Assembly: GCA_965153355.1 (NCBI GenBank)
Contig: OZ231127.1
Span: forward strand, 16,864,001-16,928,000
DNA: 64,000 nt
Reading direction: 5' to 3'
Origin: Flaccisagitta enflata
Taxonomy: Eukaryota > Chaetognatha > Sagittoidea > Aphragmophora
Position numbers and translations under genes: made by a program
Shown: piece by piece, positions 13,386-25,625 of the stretch
Numbering within the stretch: the first letter of the stretch is position 1
Layout of the letters: each line of letters starts with the position of its first letter
Notes under the pieces: model-generated
What the model was told of the DNA's origin: nothing
Databases searched by the model: none
What the model saw: only the letters and a program-made list of their open reading frames with translations

Positions 13386-13671
13386 TAATAAGGAGAAGAA
13401 GGTAAAGAATGGAAGAGAGAAACGAAGAATGGGAAAAAAAAACAAAATCCGTTTTTTGGGAAAAAAATCAAAAAACGTTTCTCGATTTTTTGAGTTTTGC
13501 TTAGGAATTAATTTCTTCCATTTTCGCTTGACGCGTTTTGGGAAAGTTGAGGAGCGACTAGGCTTGCCCAATAGTGAGTAGTGAAATGAGGAGTTTTCAC
13601 AAAATCAATAAAGCCATGGCACTTCATGTGGGGGAGCACATTTATGAAGTTGACGGAACCAGGTTTGACCC

Positions 13672-13992
13672 CCCCTAAAAAATTTTGGTTGTCGCTTTTT
13701 GATTTGAAAAGGATAATGCAATCTCAGATTTTTCACGTAGTTATTTCTTTGTCTCTATCTTTGTCTCTTACATTATTTTTCATCTAGCTATCTTTGTCTC
13801 ATTTTCCTAAATGCTTTGCGACTTGTACAAATGATTTTAACCTTTAAAAAAGCAAAGGATAATTGGTTGTAGACTTGGTGATGATGGTGGTAAAGGGCAA
13901 GGACGAGGAGAGAGAAAAAGAGAGGAGGTGGAGAGGGAGGAAGAGGAGGAGGAGGAAGAGGAGGAGGAAGGAAGGGAGAAGAAGAAGCAAGG
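13672..13992 (+). repeat. Dispersed repeat family F, copy 1
   Basis: TTTTGGTTGTCGC...TTTGATTTGAAA, CGTAGTTATTTCTTTGTC and CTATCTTTGTCTC match the reverse complement of 20240-20390. Both copies carry a (GGA)n or (CTC)n tract and a CACCA/GGTGATGATGGTGG block on the same side, here at 13870-13992. Confidence 0.7.
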
Positions 13993-14051
13993 ATGGCTTT
14001 TACATCGTCATGCCACTCCATGTCACTGCCAAAACCAACGCCCTCTTAATG

Positions 14052-14215
14052 TTTTTAGTGGTGGACACACAACTCTACACCTTGCCTTGTCGGTCGTTAG
14101 GTTGGTCTGTCCGTCCGTCGGTCCCTCCGTAACATTTTTGAATTCCAAGTGGTATCGCATTACTGCTCCCGCCCAACCGTCCGCAACTGGATTGCCGTGT
14201 ATCCGGCCTAGTTTT

Positions 14216-14220
<5 letters not shown>
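14052..14220 (+). repeat. Family A element, GGAC subfamily
   Basis: TTTTTAGTGGTGGACACACAACTCTACACC, given here only as its parts: hairpin AGTGGTGGACACACAACT (14057-14074), GGTC/CCGT tract, and distal arm GTCCGCAACT (14179-14188), ending GTGTATCCGGCC. The distal arm is complementary to AGTTGCGGAC and matches 8 of 10 bases of this hairpin's 5' side. The (CT)n tract begins where the terminal T-run would be. Confidence 0.75.
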
Positions 14221-14267
<47 letters not shown>

Positions 14268-14303
14268 CTCTCTCTCTTGTCTCTCTCTCTTTCTCTCTCT
14301 CCA
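14215..14303. repeat. (CT)n microsatellite with TTGT interruptions
   Basis: CT tract interrupted twice by TTGTCTCTCTCT. Confidence 0.97.
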
Positions 14304-14368
14304 TAGTGTCCATTCTGATACCTCCAGTACAGATCATCCAAAAGATGAAAAGAAAAAAAAACGCCTAG

Positions 14369-14842
14369 TCAAAGCAAGTTCAAGAAATTGCCGAGCATTT
14401 TGTGGAAAAGGGTGCATGGCACACTTACTCGGAGCACATCCTTCTCCCTTTACTCCCCACTTCGCAATTGACAAAATTGTCTCAATTTGCAACGGTGCTG
14501 ATAGAGGAGACGCTAGCGTCCGGCCTTTTTTTCCTTGTAAAATTCAATTGGGATGCACAAAGCATTTGTGAACTGCAAGATTGTACCAATGCCTACGAGC
14601 CAAGCATTACAGCATCCATTCCAACAAGCGAGCATTCCAAGTTTCTCTCTGGGTCTCTAAAAATTCCAAAATCCCCTGTCACACAGAGTTGTGAGCGTGC
14701 CGTCAAAGAAGTGTCGTCTGCTTCAGCTCACATTTTTTGAGCCAGAGGTCAAGATAGTTTCATTTGGGCAAAGATACAACCAAGAGAATTGATGCCGGCA
14801 TTGGAAACTAAGGCTAATGTCTCTTCATTAATCCCTTCTTAG
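14369..14842 (+). pseudogene. Relic of an uncharacterised repeat-associated protein
   Basis: An open frame runs from after the TAG at 14366 to a TGA at about 14738, and the same frame continues to a TAG at 14840. Before the TGA it reads PKSPVTQSCERAVKEVSSAS then AHIF; after it, DSFIWAKIQPRELMP. From memory, a block with P-x-TQS/A-x-ER-x-VK-x-V-x-x-AS...RDGFI...R-x-x-MP is conserved in a large uncharacterised protein family that is common and repeat-associated in invertebrate genomes. The stop sits where glycine is usual (GGA to TGA is one change). There is no start ATG and nothing upstream beyond about 125 codons. The frame sits between a (CT)n tract and a family C element. The function of the family is unknown to me. 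Confidence 0.5.
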
Positions 14843-14886
14843 ATAGATATTCCCTCTTAGATATCGCTCTTTTTTCCTCTTTGTTA

Positions 14887-15600
14887 GTTACTTTTTGGGT
14901 AGCGGCCCCGAAGGGAACTAAGTCCTGTAGAACACAGGGGAAATCTGTCTGTCCGTACGTCCATATGTATGTCTATCCCCCCCAGCCCCATCCTCAGGGC
15001 TTTGTCTCCTTTGGGGCCCAAATCTTAACTGTATTGCCCAAATCTAAGCAAAATAGCCTAAATTCAAGCAAAATGGTCCAAATCTGGCTAGAAAACCTGA
15101 ATTCTGGTCTGAATGCTATCATTTTAGCCCCTTTGACCCAGATTCTGGCTTCTGATACCTAGATTCTGGCTTCTGAAACCCACATCCTAGCATTAGAGAC
15201 CCAGATTTTGGCCCCTGAGACCCAGATTTTGGCTTCAAAGACCTAAAACCTGGCCGTAGAGACCCAAATCCTGGCCTCTGAGCTCAAGAAATTGGTCTCT
15301 GAGACAAAATGTTGGCTCCAGAGACCCAGATCCTGGCCTGCTCCCCCCTCAACTTGACCTACAAACTACTCAAGAAGGGCACTGGTACTGATCTCCATAT
15401 ACTGTATCTTGTCATCTCTCCATATTATTCAATGAGTGTTTGAAGAACCGGGCATCTTGGACAGAAGGAAGTCAGACTGAAGGATGGATGGATGGACGGA
15501 TAGACAGATTCCACCTGTGTTCTACCAGACTTAGTCCCCTTCAGGGCAGCTGCCCTGCTCCCCCTCAACACAAATCAATCGGGTACCGCTGACCACTTAC
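14887..15600 (+). repeat. Family C element, diverged
   Basis: Left end TTTTTGGGTAGCGGCCCCGAAGG with CCTGTAGAACACAGGGG and a CCGTA/TGTC tract. The centre is a degenerate ~20 bp array of GACCCAGATTCTGGC-type units (15030-15340). The right end has CTGTGTTCTACCAGAC and CCCCTTCAGGGCAGCTGCCC as the inverted partner, then a tail with GGGTACCGCTGACCA. The outer ends fold on each other. Confidence 0.75.
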
Positions 15601-15721
15601 TGCCTTTGGGCTGCTATTATTTGTTCTCCGTGATTCTTAGAAATTCCCATAGATTGATTTTGACGATAGTTGCACAGCCAGAAAATTTGTCCTTATTTTG
15701 TTTTATGATTTATTGCGCCCC

Positions 15722-18700
15722 TCTCCGCCACATGCACAAGTTGGGCTACGTTAAAAAAAAAAAAAAAATTGAGTAACGAGGCTAAAAAAGACTCAATCCT
15801 GTGTAAAAAAACCTGGGGAATCCAACCGTGACATTTTAAGAGCCCTACACGGGGGCGTTTAGAAACGGCCCCTAAAAAACACCCAAAAATGGCTATTTTT
15901 GGGTATTTTTGGCCAAAATTTGGTACTTAATGGAGGCCAAGTGTTCAATTTCATAGGTGGGGACACTTCAAGATGTAAGAGACTAGTAAAACAAGAATCA
16001 TGATGATGGGGCTATTGTGAGGTACCTAAAAAGGCCCAAAAAGGGCCCCTAAAGCGAAAAATAAATAGTTTTTTTTTTCATTGAGGCCAAAAAAATTATT
16101 GAAATGCCTTCAAATTTGAAATGGAAGTTCCTTATAAATGCAACTACCATCATGCAAAAATTTGTGGCCCTCCTTAAATGGCTTCATAGGAAAATTTGGC
16201 CACAAAAACAAAAAATCGCTCCAAAAAAATCAGTTTTTTTAGTTCATTGACCTAAAACCAATGTTTTAAGGTCAGGGTACCCCAATTTTTTTTTCTATTT
16301 TGCTAATATAATATGTTTGGAGGTTCCAAAAAAAATTTCAGGCTATATTTCTAAAAAATGGCTGAGATATGACCATTTTAAGCGATGTGGTAAAAATGGA
16401 AAACGCCAAAAATGATCATTTTTTATGATTTTTTTAAACAATTGGGTACAAAAAGGGGTCCCGTTTATTTCAATTCATAGTTGGGGACACTACAAGATGT
16501 AAGAGATTACAAAAACAGGAATCATGATGATGGGGCTATTGTGGGGTACCTAAAAAGGCCCAAAAAGGGCCCTTAAAGCGAAAAATATGTAGTTTTTTTT
16601 AAATAGTGACTACAAAAATGAATGGAATGCCTTCGAATTGGAAATGGAAGTTCCTAATAAATGCAACTACCATCATGTAAAAATTTGTGGCCCCCTTAAA
16701 TGGCTTCATAGGAAAATTTGGCCACAAAAACCAAAAATCGCTCCAAAAAAATCAGTTTTTCTAGTTCATTGACCTAAAAACAATATTTTATAGTCAGGGT
16801 ACCCCAATTTTTTTTTCTATTTTGCTATTATAACATGTTTGGAGGTTCCAAAAAAAATTTCAGGACATATTTCCAAAAAATGGCTGAGATATGACCATTT
16901 GAAGTGAAAGGGTAAAACTGAAAAACGATGATAATGGCTATTTTTTGAGATTCATTGAGAACATTTGGTACAAAAAGAGGTCCCAATAGTTTCAATTCAT
17001 AGTTAGGGACACTTCAAGATGTAAGAGACTAGGAAAACAAGAATCATTATGATGGGGCTATTGTGGGGTACCTAAAAAAGCCCAAAAAGGCCCCCTAAAG
17101 CAAAAAATAAATACAGTTAAGCTTCACTAGAAGGCATCTCAAGGGACCGGTTGATTTCATGCCTTCTAGGCGAGGTGCCTTATAGCCAAGCATGTATACT
17201 TTTGCACCATACTGAATGCAAAAGGTTCAAATATACTTTACTAATTCTATCTGTTGGTTTGATACACAATCCAACAGGATGCTTGGAGGTGGCAACAAAA
17301 TCTATTTAGATCTTCCCTTACTTTTTGTAATGGTCAATGATTGTAAACAGCCTCACTTATATCATTAACCAACTTGTCACCTGACATACCATGAATAAGA
17401 CTAGATAAGAGACTGCCGCGCCTAAAAAATGTGGACAGGTCTCAATTACACAAACTCATGATTGGGGTTGTATTTCTTTCTAAGAGATACTTTGTTGAAT
17501 ATGACAGACTTGACAGTGTGAAAGGAACGTAAGAGTAAGTCTCTTTCATCGATTTTAAAACTAGCATGGTAGCAACTATTCTTGGACCTTTAATTCTCAA
17601 GGCATAATTAATTATAGAGTGGTTGAAAATGTCATTCACACACGAACATGGCATCATCGATCTATCATTGGCATGGATTCATCGGCAAATCGAGTTTTCA
17701 CTCTTCTTCTTCATCATCTCCCTCCTCTCCCATTCATTTTACCTAGTATCCCGTTTCTTTCACTTCCTCTTCATCATAATCATCATCGGTATCACTCGTC
17801 AGCGTCTTTGATATTCCTCTCTTTCCTCGAAATCGCCCTCACTGGTATTCCTTTTGATCTTTTTCCCACCTTTGTTTAGCAATCTCCTCAATTTTTTGGT
17901 CAGATGCCTTCAAAGCGAGCAAAATATCTATCAAAAATCCCATTTTTCATGCGTTATAGTGAAATTTGCCTAATAGGAGGGTGCCTTATATGCGGGGCTT
18001 ATCAACAAAGGAATTAAGGGACAAAAGTTGGGACTTTCAAAAACATGCCATGAAGCGAGGGATGCCTTATTAGCGGGTGCGCTCTAGTGAAGCTAAACTG
18101 TAGTTTTTTTTTTCATTGTGACTACAAAAATGAATGGAATGCCTTCAAAAAAGAAATGGAAGTTCCTATTAATGCAACTACCATCATGTAAAAATTTTTG
18201 GCCCTCCTTAAATAGCTTCATAGGAAAATTTGGCAAAAAAAAAACAAAAATTGTTCAAAAAAATTAGTTTTTTCAGTTCATTGACCTAGAAACAATATTT
18301 GAAGGTCAGGGTACCCCAATACACCCCACAATAGCCCCATCATAATGATTCTTGTTTTCCTAGTCTCTTACATCTTGAAGTGTCCCTTACTATGAATTGA
18401 AACTATTGGGACCTCTTTTTATACCAAATGTTTTCAATGAATCTAAAAAAATGGCCATTATCGTCGTTTTTCAGTTTTACCCTTTCACTTCAAATGGTCA
18501 TATCTCAGCCATTTTTTTGAAATATGTCCTGAAATTTTTTTTGGGACCTCCAAACATGTTATAATAGCAAAATAAAAAAAAAAATTGGGGTACCCTGACC
18601 TTAACATATTGTTTTTAGGTCAATGAACTAGAAAAACTGATTTTTTTGGAGCGATTTTTGGTTTTTGTGGCCAAATTTTCCTATGAAGCCATTTAAGGGG

Positions 18701-19672
18701 GGCCACAAATTTTTACATGATGGTAGTTGCATTTATTAGGAACTTCCATTTCCAATTGGAAGGCATTCCATTCATTTTTGTAGTCACAATTTAAAAACTA
18801 TATATTTTTTTAGGGGCCCTTTTTTTTTTGGGCCTTTTTAGGTACCCCACAATAGCCCCATCATCATGATTCCTGTTTTTATAATCTCTTACATCTTGTA
18901 GTGTCCCCAACTATGAATTAAGATAAACGGGACCCCTTTTTGTACCCAATTGTTTAAAAAAATCACAAAAAATGACCATTTTTGGCGTTTTCCATTTTTA
19001 CCACGTCGCTTAAAATGGTCATATCTCAGCCATTTTTTGGAAATATGGCCTGAAATTTTTTTTGGAACCTCCAAACATCTTATATTAGCAAAATAGAAAA
19101 AAAAATTGGGGTACCCTGACCTTAAAATATTGTTTTTAGGTCAATGAACTAAAAAAACTGATTTTTTTGGAGCGATTTTTTGTCCAAATTTTCCTATGAA
19201 GCCATTTAAGGAGGGCCACAAATTTTTGCATGATGGTAGTTGCATTTATAAGGAACTTCCATTTCAAATTTGAAGGCATTCCAATAATTTTTTTGGCCTC
19301 CATGAAAAAAAAAATTATTTATTTTTCGCTTTAGGGGCCCTTTTTGGGCCTTTTTAGGTACCCCACAATAGCCCCATCATCATGATTCTTGTTTTACTAG
19401 TCTCTTACATCTTGAAGTGTCCCCAACTATGAAATTAAACACTTGGCCTCCATTTAAGTACCAAATTTCGGCCAAAAATACCCAAAAATAGCCATTTTGG
19501 GTTTTTGGGGGCCAGTTTCTAAACGCCCCCACGTAGGGCTCTAAAAATGTCACGGTTGGATTCCCCAGGTTTTTTTACACAAGATTGAGTCTTTTTTAGC
19601 CTCGTTACTCAATTTTTTTTTTGCGACTAGAAATGATGCAGCTAGCTCAACTTGTGCATGTGGCGGCTCTGT
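15722..19672. mobile_element. Giant palindrome of about 3.95 kb
   Basis: 15722-17000 is matched in reverse by about 18330-19672. The outermost ~70 bp of the main arms (from ATTGAGTAACGAGGCTAAAA) differ at about one position, and the match extends outward through CCGCCACATGCACAAGTTG. Each arm contains ~523 bp units whose phase marker TCATAG.TGGGGACAC starts at 15951, 16475 and 16997. Forward and reverse halves meet near 18312-18322 at GGTACCCCA, whose GGTACC is self-complementary. A 987 bp TA-flanked element interrupts the third unit. No transposase or polymerase frame is visible. It could be a fold-back element or an inverted duplication of a satellite-like array. Confidence 0.85.
17114..18100. 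mobile_element. Pogo-like TA-flanked element, 987 bp
   Basis: Starts CAGTTAAGCTTCACTAGA and ends in its near-complement TCTAGTGAAGCTAAACTG. TA occurs immediately outside both ends (17112-17113, 18101-18102), and the neighbouring palindrome units show the uninterrupted target AAATAAATAGTTTT. Internal blocks with CTTATAG/CTTATAT resemble the ends, so the termini are extended inverted repeats. Two AT-rich frames (17442-17657, 17619-17879) show no DDE or helix-turn-helix signature, so I read it as non-autonomous. Confidence 0.8.
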
Positions 19673-19679
19673 CCATCTG

Positions 19680-19938
19680 GTCCTTAAAGTTACGCGACTA
19701 CGCTTTGTCACATCATCTGCCTGCCTATCCGTCTCCGTCTGTCCGTCTGCCCGTCCACCACGTCCTGTCTCGTGCCGTCCGGCCGTCCGTGGTCAGTCTG
19801 TCTGTCCGTCCATCACTTTTTGCGTTTTTGTTTTTTTTTTGCTATACCGCTACTGCCCAAATGCTCCACTGACCTCAAATATGGCCCCTGCCCACCCGCA
19901 CGCGACTGGGGTAGCCGTGTATCCGGCCTTGTTTTTAA
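19680..19938 (+). repeat. Family A element
   Basis: TTACGCGACTACGCTTTGTC, long (CCGT/CTGT)n tract, body ACCTCAAATATGGCCCCTGC, distal arm CCGCACGCGACT and terminus GTGTATCCGGCCTTG. The left hairpin is reduced to one arm. GCGACTAG at 19622 may be a displaced hairpin arm. Confidence 0.75.
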
Positions 19939-20084
19939 CAATAACCAGGTAATGATGAATCTGTGATAAACAATATCTGTGATGCAGTTAATTTTTTCTA
20001 TGAGAGTTTTCGCCTTTTAATAAGCACGACATACCTCTTCAGTTCCTCTTCAGTTAGCAATTCAAAATTATGAATAGCTTGACA

Positions 20085-20390
20085 GAATCTTCTTCTCCTC
20101 CTCCTCCTCCTCCTCCTCCGCCTATTCCAACACCATCACCACCACCATCATAACAAATCATCTTCCTTGTGCCCATGACCTTTCAAGTTCTTTTCTGTCA
20201 TAAGCAATTGGCAAGAGCTATAATAGAGGTTTGAGGAGATTCGCTAAAAAGAGACAAAGAAAGCGACATACAAAATAAAGGGGAGACAAAGATAGCGACA
20301 AAGAAATAACTACGAGGAAATCCCGAGCCTGCATAGATCATTTCAAATCAAAATGCGACAACCAAAAATGATATTTTAAAGGTTAAAACT
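20085..20390 (-). repeat. Dispersed repeat family F, copy 2
   Basis: Reverse counterpart of 13672-13992: AGCGACAAAGAAATAACTACG, TTTCAAATCAAAA.GCGACAACC, and at the far side a (CTC)n tract with CACCATCACCACCACCATCA. Confidence 0.7.
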
Positions 20391-20489
20391 GTTACAGTTA
20401 CCTTCAAACATGTCTTCCACGACATGATCTGCCTTGGCTTTTCCAATTTTTAGGTTACTCCTCTCCTCACTACTCACTAATGAACAAAC

Positions 20490-20747
<258 letters not shown>

Positions 20748-21380
20748 CCTTTTCTTTTGTGAAGTCCTTCTTACATTCAAGTTTTTCCTTCTTCAGATTT
20801 TTTAAGGCCTTGGATTCTTGGTCGGGCCTACCCGCTTTGAAGGTGGTTCTTCCAAATGTCTTTAGGGCAGCCTTATAAATCAATTTTTCCTACTTATTGT
20901 ATCGTTCAGTCATACTCAAATCATCCATTTGCATAATGTCCCATGCTTCTCTCTCAGATTTTTCCAATTCTCTCCGGAATTCTTCCCATCTTTCAGGAGA
21001 TGCTCTTTTATTCCATTCGCTTGTCACCTTATTTCCACCAAAATCAATGCTTTCAATCATCATATCAATCATAATTGTATTATGGTCAGACTCATTTTTA
21101 CTTCTTAGTCTGAAGTCCCCACATTCATCTATCGCCATACTTTTTAATCCATGCACTTGCTACGTAAGATGATAAAACAAGGTTTCAGCCACATTTTTCC
21201 TGTTTTGGCGGGTTATAACACCCTTGCATAGAAAGAGTACTATTCAATCATTAAACCTTTGTTATCTGGCAGACGCTTTTCAGTAAATAAAATTACCATT
21301 GGTTTAGTCTCAGCAAGAAGGTCTTTAACACACGCCATCTTACTCTTCAAATCAAGCACATTTGCATACATGATAGTCAT
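20748..21380 (-). pseudogene. Decayed non-LTR (LINE) ORF2 fragment, endonuclease to RT linker
   Basis: On the minus strand, 21380 onward reads MTIMYANVLDLKSKMACVKD followed by LLAETKPMVIL. This is the opening of the AP-endonuclease domain of LINE ORF2 (N-x-x-x-L-x-x-K, then KPD-I-TET). After one base of frame slip a TEKRLPDNKG block appears, and from about 21156 CGDFRLRSKNESDHNT carries the SDH motif at the domain's end. A linker with W-x-x-F and IYKAALKTFGRT follows. Within that last block TAG at 20890 falls where tryptophan is usual. No RT palm motif remains because the frame stops at the (GA)n tract. A second GA/CA tract begins about 110 bp upstream of the 5' end. I cannot assign the clade. 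Confidence 0.65.
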
Positions 21381-21494
21381 CTTACCTTCCTCATTTGCTT
21401 TTTTTCATTTGCAAATTGGGGTTCAAATGGTACATATCTTTTGGCAATATCTTTTCTCTTCATCTGGTCAATTTTTAGGTGGTATTCAGGGGGG

Positions 21495-21876
<382 letters not shown>

Positions 21877-21879
21877 AAG

Positions 21880-23290
21880 CGGCATGAAGCAAAATAAATG
21901 AGAGAGAAGAAAACTGCAATGAGGAGAGAAAAGAAACTAAAAAAATAACAAAAACATTCTACGATTTTTTCCGGTCGACGAGAGCCGCCTTTACTGGTAC
22001 TTCCAGTTTATAGGCTCCGAGAACATGGATGTTTCGAACTTTGGCACTACCAAAATGGAAATACCAACGAATAAGCAACAAATAGGACCGACCAAGTTCT
22101 AGCGTTGTCTGCAGCGAGAAATAGGAAATGATGAACAGACATCTGGACTGATTACGACCCACGAAAAGTCCAGCATTGACTTTGTCCGCTCTGTTATAAA
22201 ACGGACAGACATCTGCACAGACATTTGGACAGACCACACGCTTTGACTTTGTCCACACTGAAAAGCCGTTGCTTGATATTGCAAAGAGATAAAAAGGCTA
22301 GATGGACGAGTCTGCCTCTTTTTATCCGGTCCTTTGGCTGGAAGGGACTAATTGATTCCAAGGGGATTAACTGCGAATAAATAGGTCCATGACATTGGAA
22401 ATGAAACTCAGTCGATGACATCGAGATGCGACTGTTATTACAGCTTGATGTATATGGGCTTGTGTGTATGGGATCATGAGAGATGGCTGAGGGGGGGGGT
22501 GGTGGAGGGGGAGGGAAGGGTGTGTGGAAGAGTAAGAGCGCACTGTGCAATTGATTTTTGTGCTTTTGTGCGTGGGTATTCTTCGATAATGTTACTCTCG
22601 TCTCATGTACACATGATCATGAAGATGGGATCCGGGTTGGGGCATTTCCCAAGGAAGACCATTTAATCTACTGAAAACTTTGCGTACGTTTCTTTCCATT
22701 TGTTACCGGAATGGACAGTTTTCATATGGGCTCCTTTGAGCTTACTTGATGGCTATGAGTATTATTATACATCGACTGGAAAAAAGTCATCAATATTTTG
22801 TTATGAATCTAGATTACTGAATATAGAGAGTAAGATACACTCGAAATGTAAACATGGGTAATGTGGAAGCATATTTGCTTAGTTTATCGGAAAGGAAAGC
22901 CACTATGAGTAATGTTTACGTCAAAAGGAGACAGCAAACCGCAAAACAACAAAATGAGACAATCTAAATTGCAACAATTCTTAATGCATTGGTTTAAACT
23001 GTACCGTTTTCTGTGCTTTAAAAAATCATTTGATGCGAGGGGGGGGGAAGAAAATACTATAGAATTGCCGTCCGGTCACCAACTTTGGAATGCCAGTCCG
23101 TCAGTTGAAGTTGAAAGATTGGTCGATTGGTTGGTTGGTCATAGTCCATTGTTCGCTTGGATGGTTGGCCGGTTGGTCAATTGGTCGGTCAGGCATTGGC
23201 AGTCTGCCCGAACCACCCAACATTTTATTGGCGGCAGAATTCAAAGACACGAACTCAATTGCTGACGTAATGGAGTCCAGGGACTTGAAG
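21880..23290. other. Unannotated sequence
   Basis: No gene recognised. Contains a GACATCTG/ACAGACAT-rich patch at 22130-22230, a G-run at 22490-22520 and a GGTTGGTC-rich patch at 23120-23190. Confidence 0.4.
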
Positions 23291-23293
23291 CTT

Positions 23294-23296
<3 letters not shown>

Positions 23297-23347
<51 letters not shown>
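23297..23347. repeat. (GA)n microsatellite
   Basis: Pure GA, about 50 bp; a 22-base A-run follows at 23469. Confidence 0.97.
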
Positions 23348-23350
<3 letters not shown>

Positions 23351-23819
23351 GCGGACAGAGACACACTTAAAACTATAGGGGCACAGACTCACAGCATGCA
23401 GCAACAGAGAGGAAATGGAATAACGACTGTGAAAACAAAAAAGAGCACAAATGAAGAGTCAGACAATAAAAAAAAAAAAAAAAAAAAAAAAGCGGGACGA
23501 AATATGAAGAGAGAGGATACTGTAAATTAAAGTTAGTAGTTCTACGGGGCGGCCTGTCGACTTGGATAAGCGAGGATCAACCGAACGAGTGAGTGAGATC
23601 GTTGGCGGCTTTGACGCATGACTAGAGAACTACCAGGCTGGCCATCTTTTTATGCTGGGTACGTGACCGCGGCAAATTGTGAGTAGGACAGTTGACAAGT
23701 AAGAATAATGTGTGTGGCGAGCCGACTTTTGACACATGTCATGACCACTACCAACTGCGTGAGAGAGAAGGGAACAAGTGAGTACGACGGCCGCCGCGAG
23801 AGGGCGAAAAACTTGGCGC

Positions 23820-23880
23820 CGTCTATGCCGTCTGTGATTGGCAGCTGCATGGGTCGGTCTCTGGCCAATGAAACCGCGGC
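23820..23880. promoter_or_regulatory. CCAAT-box cluster
   Basis: GATTGGC and GGCCAATGA lie 30 bp apart in opposite orientations in a CpG-richer patch ending CCGCGGC. This resembles an NF-Y-type promoter fragment. No transcript start or downstream gene is evident. Confidence 0.2.
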
Positions 23881-24046
23881 TCATTCTCTTTCACTCTTTT
23901 TTTTTTTTTGTTTCTTTGAAAATGTCAAATTCAGTGGTGTTTTTTTCCTGGTTTTGATTTTTTTTGCAATACTTACCAGTTAGCATAATAGAAAATTGAA
24001 TTTCAAAAGTCGTGAAAGATCTGTTCATGACATGGAAGTTCACAAA

Positions 24047-24210
24047 GAGCCAAAGAAAATTCCTGTACTTAGCCTCTATCCAGCCAGCAACCATCCTGAA
24101 GGGTTCAAACCGCCTTTTCTGTGAGTCAGATCAGCCGAGCCAAAGGAAATTCCCATACCTGGCCTCTAGCCACCTAGCAACTACCCACGAGCCTCAAACC
24201 ACCTTGCAGA
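24047..24210 (+). repeat. Two-copy tandem duplication of about 91 bp
   Basis: AGCCAAAGAAAATTCC...CCTCTA.CCA..CAGCAAC...TCAAACCGCCTT is repeated with divergence as AGCCAAAGGAAATTCC...CTAGCAAC...CTCAAACCACCTT. Confidence 0.65.
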
Positions 24211-24234
24211 GTGTTGCATGCTTTTACATGCCAT

Positions 24235-24930
24235 TGGAATTATTGGTGTGCACATGCAGACATACACATTTTTCAAACCTTCCGAAGGGAAAGGATTTCA
24301 ACCTAAAAGTTTCCGACATGATTTTCTAACTATTTCCTGTCTTATAGCAATCAAAATATAGAAAAAAAGCAAAAGATATGCATAAATACACTTTTTTCAT
24401 TTTAAGACAAACAATAACACAGTTCTACACCTAATCAAGGAAAAAAGTGGGGTTGTCATTTTGAAGTGAATAAACAGCCTCTGAGATGTGATAGAATTTG
24501 AGTTTTGAAGCTGCAGAGCTATGTACAGTGCCATGTTCCTGCACCATGCATCATGTCAATCTTGTCTTCAATCAACCCATCAGCACGTTCCAAGCTATGA
24601 TGACTTCTTTGCCCTTTTTTTACCTTTCTTTTATTTTCTTTCTTCATTTTTTTTGTCTTTCCTCTCTGTATTTCTTTTTTCCTCCCTTTTTTTCTTTCTT
24701 TCTTTCTTTTTCTTTTCCTTCCTTTCCTTCTTTCCTTCTGTCTTTCTTCCTTTCTTTCTTTCTTTCTTTCTTTCCTTCTTTCTCTCTTTCTTTCTTTCTT
24801 TCTTTCTTTCTTCCCTCTCTTTCTCTCCTTCCTTCCTTCCCTTCCGACAAGCTTCCATATCTTCCGTGGAGCGGCGCTCCCCGCTCCTCCATGCTCCATA
24901 TTGTATATGTCTGGTGCACCGGATGACATC
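24235..24930 (-). repeat. Family D element, copy 1
   Basis: Inverted copy of 50680-51310. Shared blocks include ACATTTTTCAAACCTTCCGA, GCATAAATACA, AAAAGTGGGGTTG, AACAGCCTCTGAGATGT, the (TTTC/TTCC)n tract and the hairpin GGAGCGGCGCTCCCCGCTCC at 24868-24887. The pyrimidine tract always lies beside the hairpin. Confidence 0.8.
24615..24845. repeat. (TTTC)n/(TTCC)n tract in family D
   Basis: Pyrimidine-only tetranucleotide tract; Phe/Ser or Lys/Arg frames are artefacts. Confidence 0.95.
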
Positions 24931-25029
24931 GATAAGCGGCTCCTGGTTTACGCTGGTTCGTTTCTATGACTATGCAGTATAGTTTAATTTGGAAAGTTGC
25001 TACATATCTAAATATAAAAGTAGGAGTTA

Positions 25030-25095
25030 CGAGTCACGAGTCACAAGGCCCTCTCCCATATTTTTCAGTTTGGTTACAGAGAGGAATATTGTTCC
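25030..25095 (+). repeat. Dispersed repeat family G, copy 1
   Basis: CACAAGGCCCTCTCCCATA, TTTCAGTTTGG and GGAATATTGTTCCAC recur in similar order at 63000-63065. Confidence 0.55.
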
Positions 25096-25319
25096 ACCTA
25101 TCATATCTATGTAACCAATAGCGAGATAAGCTGCAGCAACAGTTATATCATATATTATTAGATGCACCGCAGCAACACTGTGTAAATGGCCAGATGCACT
25201 TGGGCCATGTTATGATATGCTCCATAGACTGCCGACACACAGAAAAAATATTGTAGGTCGTTTTTTTCCATTTCTTACCTCCCTTTTTGGGGCTGTTGAG
25301 CGGCGCCTATTATGCGTTG

Positions 25320-25625
25320 CCGTGACGCTTGCCGCCGAATCACCGCTGCCTTGCCGCTGCCAAACCGCTGCTACGTCGCTGCCAAACCGCTCCTAGACCG
25401 CTGCCAAACAGTTCCCACACCGTTGCCACGTTGCTGTCACGCCGCAGCCACTCCGACACCACGCCGCTACCACGTCACTGCTAAATTGCTGCTTTGCCAC
25501 TGCTACGCCGCTGCCAGACCACTGCCACACCGCTACCAAACCGCTACCATGCCGCCTCCACGCCTGTGCCACGCCGCTGCCACCCCGCTGCCATGCGCTG
25601 CATCACCGCTGCCACGCCGTGGGAC
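25320..25625 (+). repeat. Degenerate CCGCTGCCA minisatellite
   Basis: About 30 diverged 9-bp units (CCGCTGCCA, CCGCTACCA, CGCTGCCAC). Because 9 is a multiple of 3, an artificial repeat protein appears in frame. Confidence 0.85.
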
